A DNA stretch of 64,000 bases. It comes from Eubacteriales bacterium (lineage in GTDB: Bacteria > Bacillota > Clostridia > Lachnospirales > Lachnospiraceae). The notes under the pieces were generated by a model that had not been told where the DNA came from, ran no database searches, and saw only the letters and a list, made by a program, of their open reading frames with translations. The stretch spans positions 48,448-112,447 of the forward strand of contig JAUNOY010000005.1 of assembly GCA_030536995.1 (NCBI GenBank). Direction: 5' to 3'. The translations under genes and the position numbers were made by a program. Numbering within the stretch: the stretch's first letter is position 1; the number at the start of each line of letters is the position of its first letter. Below, piece after piece: positions 61,030 through 64,000 of the stretch.

Positions 61030-62934
61030 ATGGTTTGGAATGGTAACAATATTGTATTCAAAGGATATGCGACAGGGGAAGGTAAGAATCCAACAATGAA
61101 AGTCAAAGGGGTCAAACTTCTTTCATGGGAACAGGTAGAAGGGAATAAGTCCTTCGGTGCAATTCTGAATAAAGACTTCGTTGACATCAGCTTCGATAGT
61201 GATGAACTGTCACAGAAATTTTGGTACATGGCTGAAAAAAATGATTGGAATTGTCTGATTCTCGAAAACCCTACAAACGGACATATTCATAGTTACTGGA
61301 AAGACACTCATCACAGAATAGAGAAGGGTGGAAAAGACAAGAAACTTGCGGTCGGATTAATTGCTGATATTCATTCAGGCGCTACATACATTCCTTTGAA
61401 GGTGGATGGTGTAGAACGATTCCCGCCTTCCTTCGAACCTGATTACATTGATGAAGTCCCTGATGAATTGCTTCCAGTCAATACACAGATTGACCTTCTT
61501 AACCTGTCAGAAGGTTCAGGACGAAACGATGACCTGTTCAAATACATACTAATACTTCAGTCACAGCTGTCTGTGGAAAAGGAAGGAATCAGACGTATAT
61601 TGAATAACATCAATCATTTCATCTTTCAGGACGCACTGTCCGATGAAGAAGTAGATGTTATAGCAAGAGATGAATCATTTGCGAAGCCTATCTTTTACAA
61701 AGGAAAAACATTCCTTCATAATAACTTCGGTCAATATCTTAAAAACGAATATCACGTTATTAGACTGAATGGTCAGTTACATGTGTACGATAACGGAATT
61801 TATAAGTCAGGTTATCGTTTCATCGAATCCAAGATGATTGAAGTCATTCCAACATTGAAAGCTACACAGAGAAGTGAAACTTTGAAGTTTCTGGAAATCA
61901 TCACACCTGATGATGTAGCACAGTCAGATGCGAACCTAATCGCTTTCAGAAATGGTGTTTACGATTTGGAAACTGATGAATTGAAACCATTCAGTCCTGA
62001 ATATATCATCACCAATATGATTCCATGGGACTATAATCCTGAAGCGTATAGTGAACTGTGTGACCACACTCTTGATAAGATGTCCTGTTTTGATAAGGAA
62101 ATTAGAGCAGTATTGGAAGAATCAATCGGTTATTGTTTCTTCAGACAGAATGAATTATCCAAGTCCTTCATCCTAACAGGAACAGGGAGTAATGGTAAAT
62201 CGACATTTTTAGATATGGTCAAAAATGTTCTTGGTAGACCTAACTATGTATCACTTGACATGGACGAATTGTCCGAAAGATTTTCAGTTTCATCCATGTT
62301 CGGGAAGTTAGCAAATATCGGTGATGATTCCAATGATGAATTCCTTCAGGGAAAAGCACTGTCGCAGTTCAAAAGACTTGTTTCAGGTAATGACATGAAG
62401 GGTGAAAATAAAGGACAGGATGTGTTCTTCTTCAAGCCTATGACGAAACTGTTCTTTTCATTCAATGAAATTCCAAGGATGCGAAACAGGGGATTCGATG
62501 CAATCAAACGAAGACTTGTCATTATTCCTTTCAATGCAAAATTTAGCAAGGAAGACCCTGATTTCGATGCAGGAATCACTTGGAAATTGAAGAAGCAGGA
62601 TGTAGCAGAATATCTAATAATGTTAGGAATTCAAGGATTGAAACGTGTTCTTGAAAATCAGGGATTCACAGAATCTAAAAAGGTCAGGGACAAAGTTGAC
62701 CAGTTCGAAAAAGACAACAATCCAATTCTTCTGTTTCTTGAAGAAATTGATGAATCTGAAATTCTGAATCACGAAACAAAAGAAGTATTCGCAAGATATG
62801 ACGTGTTCTGTAATGACAACGGATTCACAAGAATTGCGATGCAGACTTTCACGAAAGAAATCAAAAAGAATCTGAAATGTGACCGAAAGGTTATCAGGAT
62901 AAATGGTAAAAAATCAACTATATTTGTGAGGTAA
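61030..62934 (+). CDS. Phage/plasmid primase-helicase, D5 type (superfamily 3)
   Basis: This 634-residue protein is read from ATG 61030 behind GGAAGG; GTG 61021 lies within that site. The N-terminal 230 residues are a possible primase or DNA-binding region without clear motifs. A D5_N domain (about 290-400) follows, then an SF3 helicase core with Walker A GTGSNGKSTF near residue 388 and the downstream KRLVSGND and IPRMRNRGFDAIKRR segments. C-terminal residues form a winged-helix-like end. It should unwind the origin and prime replication. Such proteins often recognise iterons, as seen at 51649-51845. Confidence 0.9.
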   Translation: MVWNGNNIVFKGYATGEGKNPTMKVKGVKLLSWEQVEGNKSFGAILNKDFVDISFDSDELSQKFWYMAEKNDWNCLILENPTNGHIHSYWKDTHHRIEKGGKDKKLAVGLIADIHSGATYIPLKVDGVERFPPSFEPDYIDEVPDELLPVNTQIDLLNLSEGSGRNDDLFKYILILQSQLSVEKEGIRRILNNINHFIFQDALSDEEVDVIARDESFAKPIFYKGKTFLHNNFGQYLKNEYHVIRLNGQLHVYDNGIYKSGYRFIESKMIEVIPTLKATQRSETLKFLEIITPDDVAQSDANLIAFRNGVYDLETDELKPFSPEYIITNMIPWDYNPEAYSELCDHTLDKMSCFDKEIRAVLEESIGYCFFRQNELSKSFILTGTGSNGKSTFLDMVKNVLGRPNYVSLDMDELSERFSVSSMFGKLANIGDDSNDEFLQGKALSQFKRLVSGNDMKGENKGQDVFFFKPMTKLFFSFNEIPRMRNRGFDAIKRRLVIIPFNAKFSKEDPDFDAGITWKLKKQDVAEYLIMLGIQGLKRVLENQGFTESKKVRDKVDQFEKDNNPILLFLEEIDESEILNHETKEVFARYDVFCNDNGFTRIAMQTFTKEIKKNLKCDRKVIRINGKKSTIFVR

Positions 62935-62940
62935 ATAAAT

Positions 62941-63402
62941 ATGGACTATTCAATGGTACAGCTTAATTTGGTAAAAGAAGCGAATGCAAGAGATTGTAAA
63001 TTTAAAAATTTCAATAGCAAGTATGGGAAATATAAAAACAAAGTTGGACTTATTATCGATAACGCAAGCACGATGGTATTAATTCCTGAAACTGCGTTTT
63101 ATCTTGATATTAGTAAAATATTCAAAAATGCCGAAGCTATGAATATCGAAAGTGTGATTAATATGAAAAATTCAAAAGTATTGATTAATACTAAGCAGAT
63201 GGTAGTTACGGATAAGTACAACCTTTGTGTTTTCCAGAATGACGAGCATGAAAAATTTTATGTGAATGAGCGTTTATTAAAAACTTTCAAAAGTATAAAA
63301 AAACCAATCTTTGTAGGCACAGATGCTAAATCACCTATATATGTATTTGAAGAAGATGACCTTGTTGGTCTTGTTCTTCCAGTAAGACATCATGAAAATT
63401 GA
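62941..63402 (+). CDS. Hypothetical phage protein
   Basis: This 153-residue protein has no motif I recognise. It is a mixed alpha/beta sequence with repeated short segments (VLIPETAFYLDISK, VLINTKQMVV, IYVFEEDDLVGLVLP). It follows the primase by six bases and overlaps DUF551 by 11 bases, so it belongs to the early transcript. Confidence 0.65.
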   Translation: MDYSMVQLNLVKEANARDCKFKNFNSKYGKYKNKVGLIIDNASTMVLIPETAFYLDISKIFKNAEAMNIESVINMKNSKVLINTKQMVVTDKYNLCVFQNDEHEKFYVNERLLKTFKSIKKPIFVGTDAKSPIYVFEEDDLVGLVLPVRHHEN

Positions 63403-63589
63403 ATGGGTATCTGTGGAAGAAGATACCCCACAGATTCAGAAAGGTTTGGAATACTGTTCTGTAAATGTTATAGGATTAACTTCGAAGAAACAAGAAAAGG
63501 AAGTATTCTTCGATTATAGATATGAACTTTGGTATAACTCGAACGGAACAAGATGTAAAGAAAAAATAATAAAATGGAGAAGTTTATGA
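63392..63589 (+). CDS. DUF551-like phage protein
   Basis: This 65-residue protein follows the DUF551 pattern: it starts IEWVSVEEDTP and ends with a short Trp motif (IIKWRSL). DUF551 proteins are small phage early proteins of unknown function. It overlaps both neighbours. Confidence 0.7.
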   Translation: MKIEWVSVEEDTPQIQKGLEYCSVNVIGLTSKKQEKEVFFDYRYELWYNSNGTRCKEKIIKWRSL

Positions 63590-63945
63590 TGGAAAGATTA
63601 CATGATGGATGTATAGGTTGTGAATATGATGATTTAGCTTGTACAGATTTCCCTTGCATAGCTTGTAAGCAGAACCACATGGAAGGTGAAGGTGATTATC
63701 CTGACTTGTGGAAGGAATCTGACCAAAACGATGCAGTGAATCATCCGTCCCACTATTGTCAGGATGGGTCAATGGAATGTATTGATGAAATGATTGAGGT
63801 CTTTGGTGAAGAAAATGTAAAAGCTTTTTGTGTCCTGAATGTCTGGAAGTATCGCAAACGTGCGATGTTTAAGAATGGCAAGGAAGACCTGAAGAAAGCT
63901 GACTGGTACATGAACAAATTCAAAGAATTAAATAGAAAGGATTGA
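63586..63945 (+). CDS. DUF3310 protein (phage nucleotide-kinase-like annotation)
   Basis: This 119-residue protein is read from ATG 63586, six bases after GGAG (63589 and 63574 are alternatives). It has an N-terminal Cys-rich segment (CIGCEYDD ... CIACKQNH) that may bind zinc. The DUF3310 core follows: DAVNHPSHYCQDGSMECIDE and VWKYRKRAMFKNGKEDLKKA. DUF3310 proteins are frequent in phages and often annotated as nucleotide-kinase-like without firm evidence. Confidence 0.85.
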   Translation: MMERLHDGCIGCEYDDLACTDFPCIACKQNHMEGEGDYPDLWKESDQNDAVNHPSHYCQDGSMECIDEMIEVFGEENVKAFCVLNVWKYRKRAMFKNGKEDLKKADWYMNKFKELNRKD

Positions 63946-63951
63946 TTGAAC

Positions 63952-64000
63952 ATGAATTATCACAACATCACAAAGGATGATATGCTGAATGGCGAAGGTC
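63952..64000 (+). CDS. nrdG: Start of a probable anaerobic ribonucleotide reductase activating protein (partial)
   Basis: The last 49 bases encode MNYHNITKDDMLNGEG behind GAAAGGATTGATTGAAC. This N-terminus is like that of NrdG radical-SAM activases of Firmicutes and their phages. Only 16 codons are visible and the CxxxCxxC motif would lie beyond the window edge, so the call is provisional. A phage-borne NrdG would fit replication in an anaerobic host. Confidence 0.55.
   Translation, partial: MNYHNITKDDMLNGEG

Larger units (their letters stand above)
50312..64000. mobile_element. Temperate prophage, left part (integrase, lysogeny switch, early replication genes)
   Basis: From about 50.3 kb the DNA is AT-richer and gene content is that of a temperate siphovirus: integrase, S24 repressor, Cro/excisionase-like proteins, then rightward replication genes. 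The left boundary lies between the rpsI terminator and the integrase terminator. The core att sequence cannot be fixed, because the right end is outside the window. Structural, packaging and lysis genes are not reached, so intactness cannot be judged; none of the genes seen is broken. Confidence 0.93.

Overview
The window looks like a chromosomal segment of a Gram-positive anaerobe of the class Clostridia, most likely family Lachnospiraceae. The basis is moderate GC, strong AGGAGG-type ribosome binding sites, gene order (tig-clpP-clpX-lon-engB, ecfA1-ecfA2-ecfT-truA, rplM-rpsI), a galactosyl-N-acetylhexosamine phosphorylase of the gut mucin/milk-glycan type, EutS/EutP microcompartment genes and Gly/FN3-rich surface proteins. 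About 50.3 kb is host DNA. From about 50.3 kb to the right edge is the left part of an AT-richer temperate prophage whose right end is outside the window. Layout, host part: 1-5 kb carries the tail of an unidentified gene, a GT2 glycosyltransferase, an HtrA protease, a divergent ClpX-like AAA+ ATPase and a zinc-ribbon protein. 5-8 kb carries two exported FN3-type surface proteins (LRR/EF-hand-like and SGNH hydrolase) and tRNA-Leu(CAG). 8.4-12.7 kb is carAB, in which the CarA glutaminase triad is missing. 12.9-17.7 kb carries uppP and a divergent molybdate locus (regulator and mop leftward, modABC rightward). 17.7-21 kb carries a PucR/CdaR-type regulator, a UgpC/MsmK-type ABC ATPase and a DUF89 protein. 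21.2-27.6 kb is a six-gene unit combining two ATP-grasp proteins (one fused to a PLP enzyme), a pair of small EamA/SMR-type membrane proteins, an ArnC/GtrB-type polyprenyl-phosphate glycosyltransferase and a D,D-carboxypeptidase. I read this as an uncharacterised envelope-decoration pathway. 27.7-30.2 kb carries an orphan solute-binding protein and a minimal EutS-EutS-EutP operon. 30.4-34.6 kb carries malQ, an SNF-family symporter and proC. 34.6-46.7 kb carries CYTH, DJ-1/PfpI, the protein-quality-control cluster, ECF transporter core, truA and a CDF metal transporter. 47-50.3 kb carries the GH112 phosphorylase and rplM-rpsI behind a structured leader. Layout, prophage part: a tyrosine integrase faces the 3' end of rpsI. 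Behind it lie an AT-rich, iteron-like noncoding region, a secreted coiled-coil protein in the lysogeny transcription unit, and an S24-type repressor. Next is a notably symmetric switch region in which two consensus promoters face each other, each preceded by the same element at the same spacing. Rightward early genes follow: Cro-like and excisionase-like proteins, DUF7666, SNF2 helicase, Gp157-like, VRR-NUC nuclease, a PD-(D/E)XK nuclease fused to an AAA ATPase, DUF669, family-B DNA polymerase, D5-type primase/helicase, DUF551, DUF3310 and the first codons of a probable nrdG. Most notable points: the inactive-looking CarA glutaminase, the second ClpX that keeps the ClpP-docking loop but lacks the RKH pore loop, the envelope-decoration operon, and the symmetric face-to-face phage switch. 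All functional assignments rest on motif and family recognition by eye; no database search was run.
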